From contig OX579638.1 of the NCBI GenBank assembly GCA_951230915.1, positions 7,582,696-7,646,695 of the forward strand: a stretch of 64,000 nt of DNA, read 5' to 3'. Made by a program: the position numbers and the translations under genes. Numbering within the stretch: the first letter of the stretch is position 1; each line of letters starts with the position of its first letter. The stretch is from Antitrichia curtipendula (lineage: Eukaryota > Streptophyta > Bryopsida > Hypnales > Leucodontaceae). Below are positions 26,044-39,260 of the stretch, one piece after another. Below the pieces are notes generated by a model. That model was not told the DNA's origin. It searched no databases and was given only the letters and a program-made list of their open reading frames with translations.

Positions 26044-26960
26044 GGGTTCAAACCGCTGATTGAATGAAAATTCACAGCACTGCAGTACCAAATCTGCTAA
26101 GTAAGCGGCAGTTTCATTCGCATCACATCACGTTTCACCAAAGAAGTGCGACTCTGACGCTTAAGTATTTGCTCCTCAATCCTACTGCTGTTGTTTCTTC
26201 CAAGTGCCTGTCCCTCTCAATTTGTGAAGAGACGGAGTGAAAGGTTACTCCAATTGAGGTAATTTGATGCTGGAGGCTGGAGCTCCAAAAAGCAGCTTTA
26301 GGTGGGTCCAACCCTAGCACAGACGCAGGATCTGTGAACCACAGGAAGAGGACCATTATCGTATGGATTAGAAGAGAGAAGTCTGGAACACAGGCGACGA
26401 AGCTCCCCTCAAACGACGTCCAGTTCATCAGCACTCTATGACAGGCACTTCAGGACTACTATTGTGAAACTCCGCCATATTCGTTGGCTGAACAAATGTC
26501 AGTTCTGCCACCCGTCAACAACAACCGCCGAAATTGGATCAGTAGACTTGGAACATAAGAGCGCGAGAATCTTGAGCCGCGGCTCTGCATCTCCAAGTAC
26601 GGGCGTGGGAATTCTCAAATCACGAGGACGCGATCACATTCAAATGCATTCACCGAAACAACTGTGGCCAATTCTGGCGGGGTCAAGGCGAAGCCATTTA
26701 AACTAATTTGAAAACCTGCTGCTGCTCTTTTCACTCTGTCGAGAAAGGCCAAAGCTCGATCGCCGCCGAGTTCGAAGCTGGCACGAATGCAGCCGTCGTA
26801 TGCAACTCAACCAAATTTCAGCGTGCATCTAAAGCGACTTTGCTACATCGAATAACATATATAGGGGGCGTCAAAGACTCACAGCTGCAACCTGGAGCAA
26901 TTTCTTCTATGTTTTCTTACATTACATCTGAGGCTAGCCATCTAATTCACCATAAATAGT
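26044..26960 (-). promoter_or_regulatory. 5' flank of the DWARF27-like gene
   Basis: Balanced composition continues to about 26960 and then falls sharply into AT-rich transposon sequence. The interval probably contains the promoter and 5' untranslated region. No specific element was identified. Confidence 0.4.
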
Positions 26961-27156
26961 GAAATTCTACGGTGCGTTTTCTCAAAATGCAAGCACAGCA
27001 GACTTGTTTGGCATTCCCTATGAGAGTATGAGTAATTTGGAGATTTGATAGTTTGTCCCTGTGAGCTTTTGCTTAGTGCTATGTTTTTCCGGTGTGGTAA
27101 TATGTATGTGGTGGTGATGTTCACACAATTTTTGACAAAAAAGAAATTGTAGAATT

Positions 27157-27640
27157 TCTTTGGAGGGATTTTTTCATTATTATCAATACTGCAGAAAAGC
27201 TCATGGAGAACTTTAGTTATTTTAAACCTTTTGTTTTCATGTAGGGGATTCTTAGAAATTAGAACTTCAATTTTGGAGGTGATCTTCAAATAACTTGTAG
27301 GGAAAAGGAAATCGTTGGGTTTCTTTGGAGGAATTTTTTCATATTTCATCTATATAGCAAAAAACTCATAGATAAAAGAATCAAATTTTTTTTCCATGCA
27401 TGGGATTCTTGGTACATTTCACTTCTTTTTGTGAAAGTGATCTTCAAAGAATTTTTGAAGAAAAGGAATTTTTACCTTTTTACTGAAATTGGAAAAAAAA
27501 TTCATAGAAAATGTCAGTTTAAAAAAAAAAATCCATACATGGGATTCTTTAATTTTTTTAACTTCAACTAAAATTGACCAGCACAGTGACAATTGGAAAT
27601 GAAAAAATTTAATTACATTTCCATTTTTAACAAGGAAAAC
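27157..27640. repeat. Degenerate tandem repeat of about 140-160 bp (3' side of the Tnp2 element)
   Basis: Landmarks recur in tandem: TTCTTTGGAGG at 27157 and about 27320, and a CATGxATGGGATTCTT motif near 27239, 27396 and 27535. The repeat lies beyond the 3' end of the decayed transposase and is probably its subterminal region. Confidence 0.6.
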
Positions 27641-27840
27641 GTTTACAATGTCACTTATCCTTCCATGTAGAAAATCAAAATGAAACATTTACTTCAATAA
27701 AAGTAGAGGTGATGTACAATCCAAACAACTTTCCACAGAATAGGAATTCCTTTTGAGAAACAACTAACACTATAATTCAAAGGACCATAATCTCCTAAAC
27801 ATCTCCATGAAAATGGTGTAGCTTTAATAGATGCTTTGAA

Positions 27841-30800
27841 TTATCCATCATAGATACGCTTCAATACACTCATGAATACTAATCCTACATAAGGATGCTT
27901 TGAATTCCCTTCCACTACTTGAGTTTCTTCCTCCAGTTGCAAGTGCTCAAGCAATGTAACCTTCCTGACAACACCCATTTTGAATGTCAACCCTTCACTT
28001 TCTTGAAACCAATAGATTTCCCCCACCTCTGGCCATGGTGGTAGAATTCCTCTGTGGCCTTCACGCAGCAAGTGAAACCTAACATCTAAATCACACATTT
28101 CGTAAGCAATGACTACATTTTTTCTACCAGGTACCGGATGGACCATAAATTTGTGTAGTAACATATTTAGAAGACGATTGTTTTCTCCAAATTCCCTTCT
28201 AATTGTTGATATAAGAAGCCTCATAAAAGACAAATTTGATTGCTCTACGTGTTGGCTACCTGGAGATGCCGTCAACTATTCAAAGTATTCTACACAGAAG
28301 AAGACTTCGTGAACACCAAGGAATTTGTGCATGAATATAGAGATAATTTTACCTTTCCACGTCCAATATCCAATGTCATCCGCTTCTATATCCTCTAATC
28401 CATCAAGCCTTACAACTACTAAGTCACCCACTTTGAACGCTGTTCCTTGATGTATTAGAAATGATAGTTTTTCTACTTCCTTTTTGAACTAACTATTGTT
28501 GTCATCATTTAGCAACCCTTGAATCCTCTAGTCACTACAAGAGAATGGGGTGTTTTAAGTAGTGTCCTAGACATCACGTCTTTTAAGTAAGGTTTAAGTA
28601 AAATTTTACTAAAAAGACAGTCTTTTTAGTAAAATTTTACTTAAAACCTTACTTAAAAGACGTTACTTAAAAGACGTGATGTCTAGGACACTACTTAAAA
28701 CACCCCTTTCTCTTGTAGTGAGTATTTCATCAAATATAACTCCACTGTCTTCTCCATTTTTTTCTTGTTTCCAGTCTTCCATCCTACATTCACTCCTTTT
28801 TTGCTCAACATTTTTTTACGAGAACAATTAGACAAAGTTCCAAATAGTTTCCACAATTTCATTGTAGCCTCTGGTCCATACAATTCTTCCCATCAAACCC
28901 TAAAAGCAGCTAAGTATTCTTGGACAAAAGTTATAGACTCCAATGTCCATCCATGAGATCGGGTATGGTTAAAAAATAAATGGCATATCTCTACAAGAAG
29001 TAGACCTAGGAGACAAAGGTCATTTGTTTTCTTATAACCCATTCGATCTAGCACGTATGGTAAACACCAATGTATGAAAAGTACATACTCTTCCGCTTTC
29101 CAGTAACCAAGTCTATGAAGGATACAAGATAGTCATCTACTTCCTAGATCTCTAGGTCTGTAATAGTTTGCCTCTGCCAAAGCTTGCTCAAGAAGTTGAC
29201 TTTTAAAGTGGCAATCCTCTTTTAGTTTCAAGACAAATTTTTTGAATATGCATAAAGGTAATATGTGCATGACATTGTAAACCAAATCAAGTGAAACATC
29301 AAACTCATATAAGTTATACAGCCGCCAAAGCTTTTACACACTTGTAATACATGTTTGCTTTGGGTCCACTTCAGTGAAGCACTACACTTAAAAAAAACCA
29401 AACTAATTCTTAGTATTCATATCTACGAATAATTTTACATAATCTTGTTGGGAATATTGATTTGCATGTGTACCAAAAAAATAAAATAGAACTTGTACAA
29501 CAAAACTTACTTCTGATATCAAACTCTACATTGTCCGCAACTTCGGTGGGTGACAAGCTTGTCTTCTATTATCAGGGTATACCACACTCTTCTCCAACAA
29601 TCCTTCTACCATAATATCCCTCCTACAAGCATTATATCCTTTGTTTTTGAAACCGCCTATTTTAATTTGAGTAGGATGATCCCCTGTCCACAACATTAGC
29701 ATCCCACGAAGTCTAACTTTCCCATTATCTAGAAAGGGCAGAGAAGTGGAGATAAAACTAGGAGGGTAATTGTATTCCACCTCAAACCCTTCTAAAAATA
29801 TGGTCTCCAAATCTATAAACAAAGGCTCTAGAAAAGTTGTAAGAATTTTTTTCCTCACACTGCTTGGTGACATCTTTTGATGATGCAGGAATGAAAATGA
29901 CTGGAATAGGACCTATAGTGTTATTCTTCCCATTGTTCATGACTTCCAATTCAACCACCCACATGTCGTTGAATTTTGTTGTTGTAGTGAGGAAACCATC
30001 CCAGTGACCTGCTAGTGCAAAATTTCTTGTATCACCCTGGAAGACAACACACATACACAAAGCCAATTAACTTATAGCACCATTGTTATTATTTGAGAAA
30101 AAATGAAGAGTACAAAACTAGAGCACTTACAAATATGAATAACATGCAAAATAATTGAAGTCAATATGAAAATGTTGTATGAAATTTATTTGTACAAAAG
30201 TCCTCTTGCTCATTATGGTTGACTTGCAAACTATACAATCAAACACATACTCTTCTGTAACTTCATTCCAATTCTCTAATAACTCTTTACATGGAGTAGA
30301 AAATCCTCGATATACTTCAAAACAACCTACACAACTACACCGAACTGGCAGCTCCCATTGTTATTGGGGATCCCAAAATGCTTGGCACTTCTTGAACTTT
30401 AAACCATCCCAGAACTCTGTAATCTTTGACGACTGGTTCTCAGTCTCCACAGCATGACACTTTCTAACATGTCTCTAGTGCTCTAAGAACTCATGACATT
30501 GTGTCCTACAACTACTCAATTGCTGCAATTCCCTTGCAATTGGAAGATTAAAAAATGAAAGAATGTCTTTCCCCATAGCTGTACATATTGAACACTTTTC
30601 ACCACACAATTAACAATTCATTTTAAGTGTTGAACCTTGAACACATCTACACTTCACCACATTAGGCCCTTCATAATTATCTTCTACACTGGGAGTAAAC
30701 AATTGTGGATTGTGTGGTTTAGAGATACTACCAGTGCATATTTTCCAACGCACAGGTTTGGACATGCCTTTCTCTTCATATTCTTGTAGCAATTGATCCA

Positions 30801-31435
30801 TTGATGTCGAAACTTGCACATCCTCTTGTAATGAACCTGAAAATTTATAGAAGCAATTGAATGTATACATTAACCACAAAATTTTACATGATTTGGAAGA
30901 TAGAAAACAAGCTACAAAAAAAAATTGAAGATGATATTTACAAACACTAGAAAAAATATTAGTTATAAACCAAGAAATTCCAAAGTACAATTGTACCTGC
31001 ATATGTACATCTTTCACAAATATTCATAGTCTCATAAGACGTTGTATTGTTCACAGCAAAAATTCTTTTCAATAGCTTGTCTTGTAAAGACAAAGACACT
31101 TTCCCTAAATCCGTTTGTGCTTGCAAGAGAGCAATTTGAGTAGTCATGGTTGACTGTAAAGTAAAATCCTGTATTGTTGGTTTTGGAATTCTGCCATGAC
31201 TAAATTGATACCATGATTCATCATACATTGATTCTTCATGAATTTTTTCACTTGAATGCTCAATAAGAATCTCATGTTCAATGAAATTGTATTCTTGTTG
31301 CATAGAAGATGGCACATCCTATAAAAATTGTCGCCGCCTTTTATGCCAATAAAAGGATGCAGACGAAACTTCTTTTCCATTGCAATTTGGGGACAAGCAC
31401 CTTAGTGTCCTTTTTTTCCTACTTGACTCCATCAT
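27841..31435 (-). pseudogene. Decayed Tnp2 (CACTA-type) transposase gene
   Basis: On the minus strand the N-terminal frames begin near 31435 (MMESSRKKRTLRCLSPNCNG). Fragments follow with EFWDGLKF...WELPVRCSCVGC. The core at 30035-29530 contains LAGHWDGF, MWVVELEVMNNG, TTFLEPLFIDLE and GMLMLWTGDHPTQ...NACRRD. These parallel the DGF..., YLQPL... and ALMWTINDFPA...CPYC stations of Tnp2 transposases. A frameshift near 29870 splits the core. Downstream pieces (29340-27841) include WKAEEYVLFIHWCLPYVL and the 144-codon frame 28275-27841, with at least three stops between them. A 188-bp MITE interrupts the frame at 28533-28720. Tandem repeats lie on both outer sides. The element is non-functional. 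Confidence 0.75.
28533..28720. mobile_element. 188-bp palindromic CACTA-type MITE
   Basis: It starts CACTACAAGAGAA and ends TTCTCTTGTAGTG. The two halves are almost perfect inverted repeats, so the whole element is one long hairpin. It is flanked by AGT on both sides (28530-28532 and 28721-28723), the 3-bp target duplication expected for CACTA elements. Removing it with one AGT rejoins the surrounding transposase reading frame. Confidence 0.93.
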
Positions 31436-32310
31436 CTGCAGTCCAATTAAGAATTCAATAAATATTTAGTCTACTATAACATACACACCACATGAGTCTA
31501 TAGTACACATCAACCTTTATTCATTGTGCTAGCATAAATTTGTAGTAATGTCCTCCAAACACAAAGAACCCAATAATGTACTCATTTAAATGGACAGCAT
31601 AAGAACTTGTATTACAACAACAGAAGAGAAGACATGAATTTTCAAGTGAATCCCCGTAAATGGCATCCTCTGTAGTTACTCTGTATACAATGTGACAATT
31701 ATGGCAATTGCAATGCTGAAGGTGCGAAATACAAAAAATTCACATTCACTAAATATTCAGTCCATTGTAACATACACGGAACATGAATCTCTAGTGTATA
31801 CACATTGTCAATCATTGTGGTTGCAGAAATTGCCATAAAGTCCTAACCAAATGAAACCTACAATATCGTAATCCTAATGCATATTGTGAACAACTTTTTT
31901 GATGACAACAAATGGGAGAACAAAAATAGTCAACTCAGTCTTCATTATTGACATTGTCTGCACTTACTTTACATACTACTGTCACAATGGCAATTGCGAT
32001 GTTGAAGGTACCCAATACTAAAAGTTTGAATTCCCTAAATATTCATAGTATTGCAACAAACAAAGAACCTAAGTCTTCAGTACACATTGTCCCTCAGGTG
32101 TTGCAACAATAGAAATCTTTCACTAAGTCCTTCAACCCAGAAAACCCTACAATCTTGTAAGCCTAAATACTAAAGTAAAGAACTTCTAAGATGACAAGTA
32201 AAGAGAGGACACAAACAACAAACTCAATCCTCATTGTCGCCCTCCTATGCACTTACTTTGTTCAATGGCGTGACAATGCCTTTCGCAATGGTAAAGGTGG
32301 CAAATAGAAG
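31436..32310. repeat. Three tandem copies of a 286-289-bp unit (5' side of the Tnp2 element)
   Basis: Landmark GGCAATTGC with its surroundings recurs at 31703, 31989 and 32278, giving spacings of 286 and 289 bp. The copies diverge by roughly a quarter by eye. They lie immediately upstream of the transposase remnant, as expected for promoter-proximal subterminal repeats. Confidence 0.75.
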
Positions 32311-32744
32311 ATCTTCGCAAGTGGTGTACACAAATCTCCTTCACAACCCAACTACTGAATAGAACAGATGTAAAGCCCCTAACATGTTTATTGTCTTTTA
32401 CAAAACGCGTGGCCCGCTGAAATTCCGATATTCCATTGAAAGACTCCTTTCATCTCTCCAAATATTATGGAATACTTGAAACCGGATCCTACTTGGAGTG
32501 GTTCTTTATTGGTAGTTCATTGTCCATTGCAGTCAAATTTACTTGGCATTATTAGGCATTTGATCATTTCAAAGAAAATAAATTTAAAAAAACAAAATAA
32601 AAAACAAAATAAAAACAATTGCTTTCACTAGCACGGATCCATCCCTATCAACCCTTTTTCTTAAACAATGTCAGGCCATGCTCCCCCACCCCAAAATATC
32701 TTGAACAATATTAGAAAACAAAATATCTTGAACAATATATCTTG

Positions 32745-33250
32745 AACAATATTCTTTGTAGAGATTTTCATAAACATCTTACATTTCAATGTGGTTTTCA
32801 CTTAATATTTTGTAAAATTAACTAGATGAAATTGCCCCATATCAATTGTCAATGGTACTGTGAAGTTAGATACATAAGACTTGTAAGTTGTCAATCTTTG
32901 TATAAATGAATTCTACTTTTAGAAATCTAACATTTCTAGAGATTATATGTTTAGAAAAATAAGGAAATTTTATAATGTCCATATTATTTACATTTTGAAA
33001 TCTAGAAAAAACTCTAGATCGAAGGTTAAAAAATGTACAAGTCAATGAAATTGGAAATTCAAAATCTATGTATTAGTTAGATATAAGTCTCTATGTAAAT
33101 AGAATTCATTTTCATAAACATTGACAACTAACAAGTCTTATGTGTCTAACCTCATGGTACCCTAAACACTTGATATGGGACAATTGTATCTTGTAAAATC
33201 TACCAAATATTAGGTGCAAACAACATAGAAATGTAAGATGTGTCAATGTG
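32745..33250. repeat. Imperfect inverted repeat built from two copies of a dispersed repeat
   Basis: The left arm (about 32761-32898) and right arm (about 33122-33247) are inverted copies of one segment containing CCATATCAATTGTCAA and ATAAGACTTGTAA. The same segment occurs once at about 37585-37650 and in part near 52490-52570. The right arm continues to about 33400 with sequence shared with 52560-52720. Confidence 0.7.
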
Positions 33251-36200
33251 TTGTAAAGTGTACTAATTTGGGTTGCACATAGAGGATTTAGGAAAAATTT
33301 ATGAAAATCATTCTAAAAAAATCCCATTCCATTTCTTTGTATATAGAAATTCTTTGAAGATCCCCGCACAATGACATTAGAATAAAGGAAAATATAAAAA
33401 TTGACAAAAATTAATAGGGATAAACAAGAAAATCTTGAAATCACTCACAGTGAATTTCAAACTAGTCCACTATGTTGTGACACCTGATCTCCAAATATGT
33501 AGTTTCTTATGCTTGGCAAACAATTTGGGTAGTTAAAAAAAAATTGAAGAAATAAAAATATAAAATTCATTTTTAAAATATATATAAACATGGAATTGAT
33601 GGGAAGCTTTTACTCATTCCATTATAATGAAGGAAATGAAAGTTTAAAAAGTTTCAATTTTGATACAATTATAAAATCTTTACTCTAAAATAAATATTGA
33701 AATCCTATTTAAAATTCAATTTTCGAAAAAAATAGAGGTTAGTGCAAATCTTAACCAAAGGTTTTGTAAACAAGTGTACTTGACAATGAATGAGGTTAAG
33801 GGTTGCAAGTTTTCATAAATGATTAATAATGACAATGACAATAAATTGGTTGGTTTTACTGAGAACAAAATTTGAATAGGATGTTCTATTGCAATAAAGC
33901 ATAATCATTGCTAGGGCCCAAATTAAATTTTGCACAAACCTATTAAACTTAACATCAGCACTTGACCTATCACATGCATTTAGCAAAAAAATTGTAGACA
34001 TTGTGAACACTATAGTTAGCACTTAGAGGGTATAGGAAAATGTTGAGGTGCCCATAAGTTTATCATCTTTGTGACAATCCTTGTATATTTTCTTCACACC
34101 AATTACATATTCACCCACTAACACCATTTATTCAATGAACTGCCTCCCTACTTAATGACAATGCCAAGAGGAAGTGTTCAACGTATTATTTTTTGACAAG
34201 TTCAACACCACATCATAGCCTATTGACATTGTGATTAAGTGGGCGAGTACTTTAGTAGTTGGAAGGGTTGGTAGATAAATATGCAATTCGGCTAAAGAAA
34301 ATACACAACTTCTAACACAGAAAGGATGTTCTTCTGAAACAATGATAATACCCGAAATCAATAGCATACATAGGAAGGTTGCAAGACTTGGAGGGGCTTT
34401 GCAAGAATGCCAGCTCTGCAAACAGAGGAACATTCACCTTTGTCACATTCTGGACCTACCTATATAAATCAAAAATCACAGTTACATTTGCTAACACACT
34501 TAACCTCCACCTTATTGTCATCGAGATTAAAGGATACTACAACAAATGCTATAACAAATGCTACACCTCCACATGAAAGACAACTACTATGAGCATAAAG
34601 GGAGCAATAGAAGCATCGCACAAGAAGCCTGACAACTTGAACCTATTATAAGGAAGTGCAGTTTTCATCAGAACATTACATTAAAAATACAAATCAGTTG
34701 TGAAGGCTTACAGCCTAGGAAAATGAAGACAATAGAAGCTCTAACTGCTATGTAGTCTATTAGGGTGATTGCAAGAAACACTTGTCCTATTTCCTGTCCC
34801 CTTGCTCTTGGACAAGTGGATTTTGGCTGTAAGTTTTGCATCGTATGTCCGTTTTCTATGAAATTTGAAGTGAAGGTACACATAAAAGTTTCAAAAATTC
34901 AGTAATTTTTTTCAAATTTTCAAAATTTATTTACTATTTTTAAACTGCCCCCGATTGGATGTCTACCTTGGCCATTTTAGGGGTTTTGAGTCCTATTTTC
35001 GATCCAAAAATACGAATTTGAAAGTGAAAATTGGAAGACAAGGAGTTATACTGAAGTTACACAAGATTATAGAGAGATTTTCTAAAAATAGTAAAGTATC
35101 CACCTTCCACATGTGCTCAGAGTGCACTACCTATGTACACGTGCAAAGAACACAATTTTTATTTTCCAAAAATAAAAAATAGTGAAAAAGGAGAAACTAC
35201 AAGTAAGGAAAAATGGCTATTTTTTTTTTAATTATTTGAATTATTTTACAATTTTCTAAGAATAAACTCAAAAGTATCTATTTTCTTTTATTTTCCTAGG
35301 CCTCTTTTTTGTGCATAACTTTTAGAGATAAATTTTTCTAGACTTCAATTTTCACATGTATAATTTTTTGAATGCTTTACAAATCATCTATATTTTATTT
35401 TGTTTTTAAAAAATTTATTGCAAAAGGTCATAGTACTCCAGTACTATGGCCATTTTGGCCAGAAAACGGCAGGTGTTTCTTGCAACTACCCATTATTATG
35501 TCCCCAAGTGCATGGAAGGACTCGACAAGCATCTATGTATATTGATGTGGTCAAGAGCATGTCATCCATAGAAACACTAACCCCAACCACATCTTGAGAT
35601 GGAACCTAGTGGAAGAGAATGCCTTACCTTTTATTACCAGATGATCGTTAGCGGGACAGCTAGGCCTTTGACTACACTTGTAGACAAGCCACTTGAGGTT
35701 TGCACCATCCATGGGACGGTCTTGTTGCCAACTAAACAACTTGACCCTGTACGGGTCCTATTGTTCCTTGAATGGTTGAACTAGTTGCACAGTGGATGGC
35801 CTATCCATTGTACATGTAGATTGATAGTTTTCTGCAAAAGCATTTAAAGTAACATTTTTATTTTTATTATAATTGATTAAGAATAGTACAAAATTGCCTT
35901 TGATATAATTTAAATACTAAAGATGAGGAACGGGTCATGTTATTACTCTTGGTTCCAATCAATAAAAACTTTATTACTTTGGAATTTTAAATGTGTGCAT
36001 GAGGGGAGGGCTTCTGAGCACCCTCTTGGGCCTAAGATCACTTTGTGAATTATCTCCCTCTTGCAACCTTAGACCTTCAGGTCCCAAGGAATGATCCTGA
36101 GAAATGAAATAGAAATTGTTTTTATATAAAAATAAATTAGAATGTGTGCATAAAAGAAGGCCTTTGTGGCACCTTCTCTAGCCCAAGATCATTTTATGAA

Positions 36201-37320
36201 GTGCCGCCCTCTTGCAACTTGAGACTTCCGTATTGTGATTAATGAAAAAAAAATCGGATTTCTGTTAAAATCAATTGAAATATGTGACCTTCTTATAGAC
36301 CTTCCTATTTTTGACCAAGGCTTGTCAAAAAATCCACCAAAGGTATTGAGAGTCTTGTAGCCAATTACAATGCACCACAATGACATTGAGAATTATGCCA
36401 TAATTAATCACTGTTCATCACCTCCTACACATAATTACACTACTTAGTGCTCCCAGAATGGAAGGGTGACTACTAATTAGGAATGGGCTGTCTTCCTTAA
36501 TTATTTGGGAAATTTTGAAAATGAAGGTTTCTATTATGTCAAAATTTACTTCAAATTTTTTTCTAAGTTGTAAGACAAAGGTAATTCTAATACCCCTGAA
36601 TTTGACTACACCTAGATCCCAAAATAATGGCATTGCATTCCCTGGGAAAACTATAGATGTCCAAAGTGGTTGTGTCTGGATTGACTACATTGTTCTACAA
36701 AATATTATAAAATAAAATATTGAAGATTTAATATTTTCCTTTTGGGTTGAAATTTATTGAATTATACAACGTCTAATATATTATATGCAGTAGAAATACT
36801 AAAATTTCAACCTTGGGATACAAAATAATCATTGAACTCAAGCATAATAGTTTTGAGAGAGGAACAACCAACTACTTGTGCTTGGCCAATATATATATTA
36901 TCATTGGCAATGGAATTCCATTTCATTTACCAAAAAAATAGAAATGAACAACAATAACCATAGTTTAAGAAATTTATAAGGGCATTTGCAATACACACAG
37001 GACCCGACATAGTATCAATACTATGCCGGGCCAAGATTTATTTTGAATTTCAATTGCACTCCACTGCAACCTTTAGGGGTAGCTTACGTATGAGCTCGAT
37101 GGACAAGTTTACAACTAAATCAAATAAAAAGACAAAAGCAACTCCACTGATTGTCTTGCTAGGGTGGACAAGCAGAAAAGGAGGAGTTGAATTTCATGGA
37201 TATCGGTGGACAACCTCATTGGTAGAGACTACTGAATCTAATACGTGTGAATTTCTAATTGTATCCCTCCCACCCATTGGGTCCACATGAAAGTGCAATG
37301 GCTATCACAATGGACTTTCT
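33251..37320. other. AT-rich intergenic stretch, no gene recognised
   Basis: Only short open frames without recognisable domains are present. A short palindrome (CATAGTACTCCAGTACTATG) is near 35430. The segment 36980-37030 resembles 41595-41650 and belongs to a dispersed repeat. No transposase or retrotransposon motif was seen. Confidence 0.35.
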
Positions 37321-38066
37321 TGGAATTCCCTCCGACTAATTTGGAGATTCTGCAGTTTTTCCCTGCAAGTTTCTCCTAGTTTTCATGTTTCCCTGTGTTC
37401 TAATGTCACCATGGAGGGATCTTCAAAGAATTCCTATACAAGGAAAAAACCATGGATTTTCTTTGCAAGTATTTCATAAATTCTCTCCAAATTCCCTCTG
37501 TAAAATTCAAATTGGTAGACTTTGTATACATTTTACATTTCAATGTTTTTTCCACGTGATATTGGGTAGATTTTAGAAGATGCAATTGTCCCATATCAAT
37601 TGTCAAGGGTACGGTGAGGTTGGACACATAAGACTTGTAAATTGTCATGTAATCTCCAAAGCAATGAATTCCATTGATTTCGCAATAATCTAACTTTTCT
37701 CTAGAGTTTGTACTATCTAAGAAATTTTGAAACGTGCAAATCTGAAATGTCCAAATCAATAAGATTGGAAATTCAATATCTACATTTCCGTCAGATTTCA
37801 GCTTTCAAAATCTCTAAATTGTATTAACTATGCAAGCTAAAATCTACACTAAGCTTAGATTTTGGAGGCATAAATCTACATTCTGAAATATTAAATTTCA
37901 CAAATTCAATAGATTTGGAGGTGGGGACATCACTGAAAAATGCACAAATTACCCCCTAAAAAATGCACAAAATTCCTTGTCTCACATTTCCCTGTGAGAG
38001 CTACATTCACTGTGTACTTGAAAAAGGCCAAAAAAATAAATTCTCGGAGGGGATTTTTGTTATAGT
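37321..38066 (-). mobile_element. TIR element C1 (about 745 bp)
   Basis: The left end reads GGAATTCCCTCCGAC and the right end TCGGAGGGGATTTTTGTTATAGTG, sharing an inverted TCCCTCCGA core. The right end, read outward, begins CACTATAAC, resembling CACTA termini. Internal sequence is shared with 51930-52777 (opposite orientation) and with 32.7-33.4 kb. The right end is also shared with 48890-48953. No transposase. Confidence 0.55.
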
Positions 38067-38226
38067 GCCTACAAGGAACATTGAGAATGTTTGGTGTGTA
38101 TTTTTCCCTGTAGCACTTGTTGTAAAACTTCCCCAATGATCAATACATGTAAGGAGGCCCTTATTGGGGCCTTCCATTCCACAGTCCCAAGAAGTGACCA
38201 CCCGGGAACAACTAATTTGCAATATA

Positions 38227-39036
38227 TTAACCCCTAAATGCCCAAGCCTTTCCAAGTGCATTTTGTTTATGAAAAAAGAGCATGGACTTATAGTTAGCCC
38301 CAACAAAGCAAATTGTTCTTTTTTCAAAATCTAACCGTATAGATGTTTAAAGAGCTTGCTAATTAGTATGTATACCAATTTTCAACGCAAAATTGCATAG
38401 GAGTTGTGAGATTATAACAAGAGAAGTTTGTGTTTTATATTTTCAGCATGATGTACATCCCCACAATGGAACTGAAATTTGCATATAAAAGTTTTTTGAG
38501 ATTAGAGGTGACATAAACAACTAATAATTGTGTTAGCACACTAAAGTATACTTTCAAAAAACTTAATTTTATACAAAAAGCTATTAAACTCATTACACAA
38601 TCCACCTTGCAATTGTTGAGATGCAAATTCTTTTAAATATAAAAATCACAAATAACTCCAAATCAATATTTTCTTTAGAAAAATTTCAATGGTGAAAATC
38701 TTGAAATCACTTTATTCTTTCGATTGGGACAATTTTCAAAGCAAATGGATAAGTACAAGTTTTTAGATCTCAAATCAAATGAAATTGCTCAAAGTTGGAA
38801 AATGAAGTAAAATTAGCAAGCTTCACTCTTCCACTAATGGCCATGTATGGCTTTGGAGACTTCTCAATAATCAAATATGTATCTTTTTCAGTGAAAAATG
38901 AAAGTTTTCAATAGTTAACCCTAAAAACTGCCCGAAAAAAATTTAAAAACGGTCAGCCGAATTTAACTGCCCACAGCAAAAGGAGTTCAAAATTTTTGAT
39001 CGACCATATATGGTCGATTGGGCAGTTAGGGGTTAA
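38227..39036. mobile_element. TTAA-family element, copy A2 (810 bp), nested in another repeat
   Basis: The ends are TTAACCCCTAAATGCCC and GGCAGTTAGGGGTTAA. The body matches copy A1 (6547-7369). The flanks on both sides belong to one dispersed repeat whose uninterrupted copy is at about 41690-41990. Deleting the element plus one TTAA restores collinearity with that copy. Confidence 0.85.
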
Positions 39037-39260
39037 GGGCCTGCAAGTTGGCCCATTGTATGAATAATCATTGTTGTTAAAGCTTCTGAAGCACTGATTT
39101 TTGTATAGCTTTTTCTTATTCCAAAAAAATTCTTTTCTTAATGTGGTTTTTTTTTGTTTTTTTTATGATACAGAGAAATCCATGTGATGTTGAATTGTTG
39201 GCTTTGCATTGGATCAATTAGTTCAAAGACAAAAACAGCATTTATATATGCCATTACATG
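39037..39260 (+). repeat. Dispersed repeat D, right part of the interrupted copy
   Basis: The sequence from CCTGCAAGTTGGC to AACAGCA matches about 41755-41990 in the same orientation. The left part of this copy is at about 38146-38226; the two parts are split by the TTAA-family element. Confidence 0.7.
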
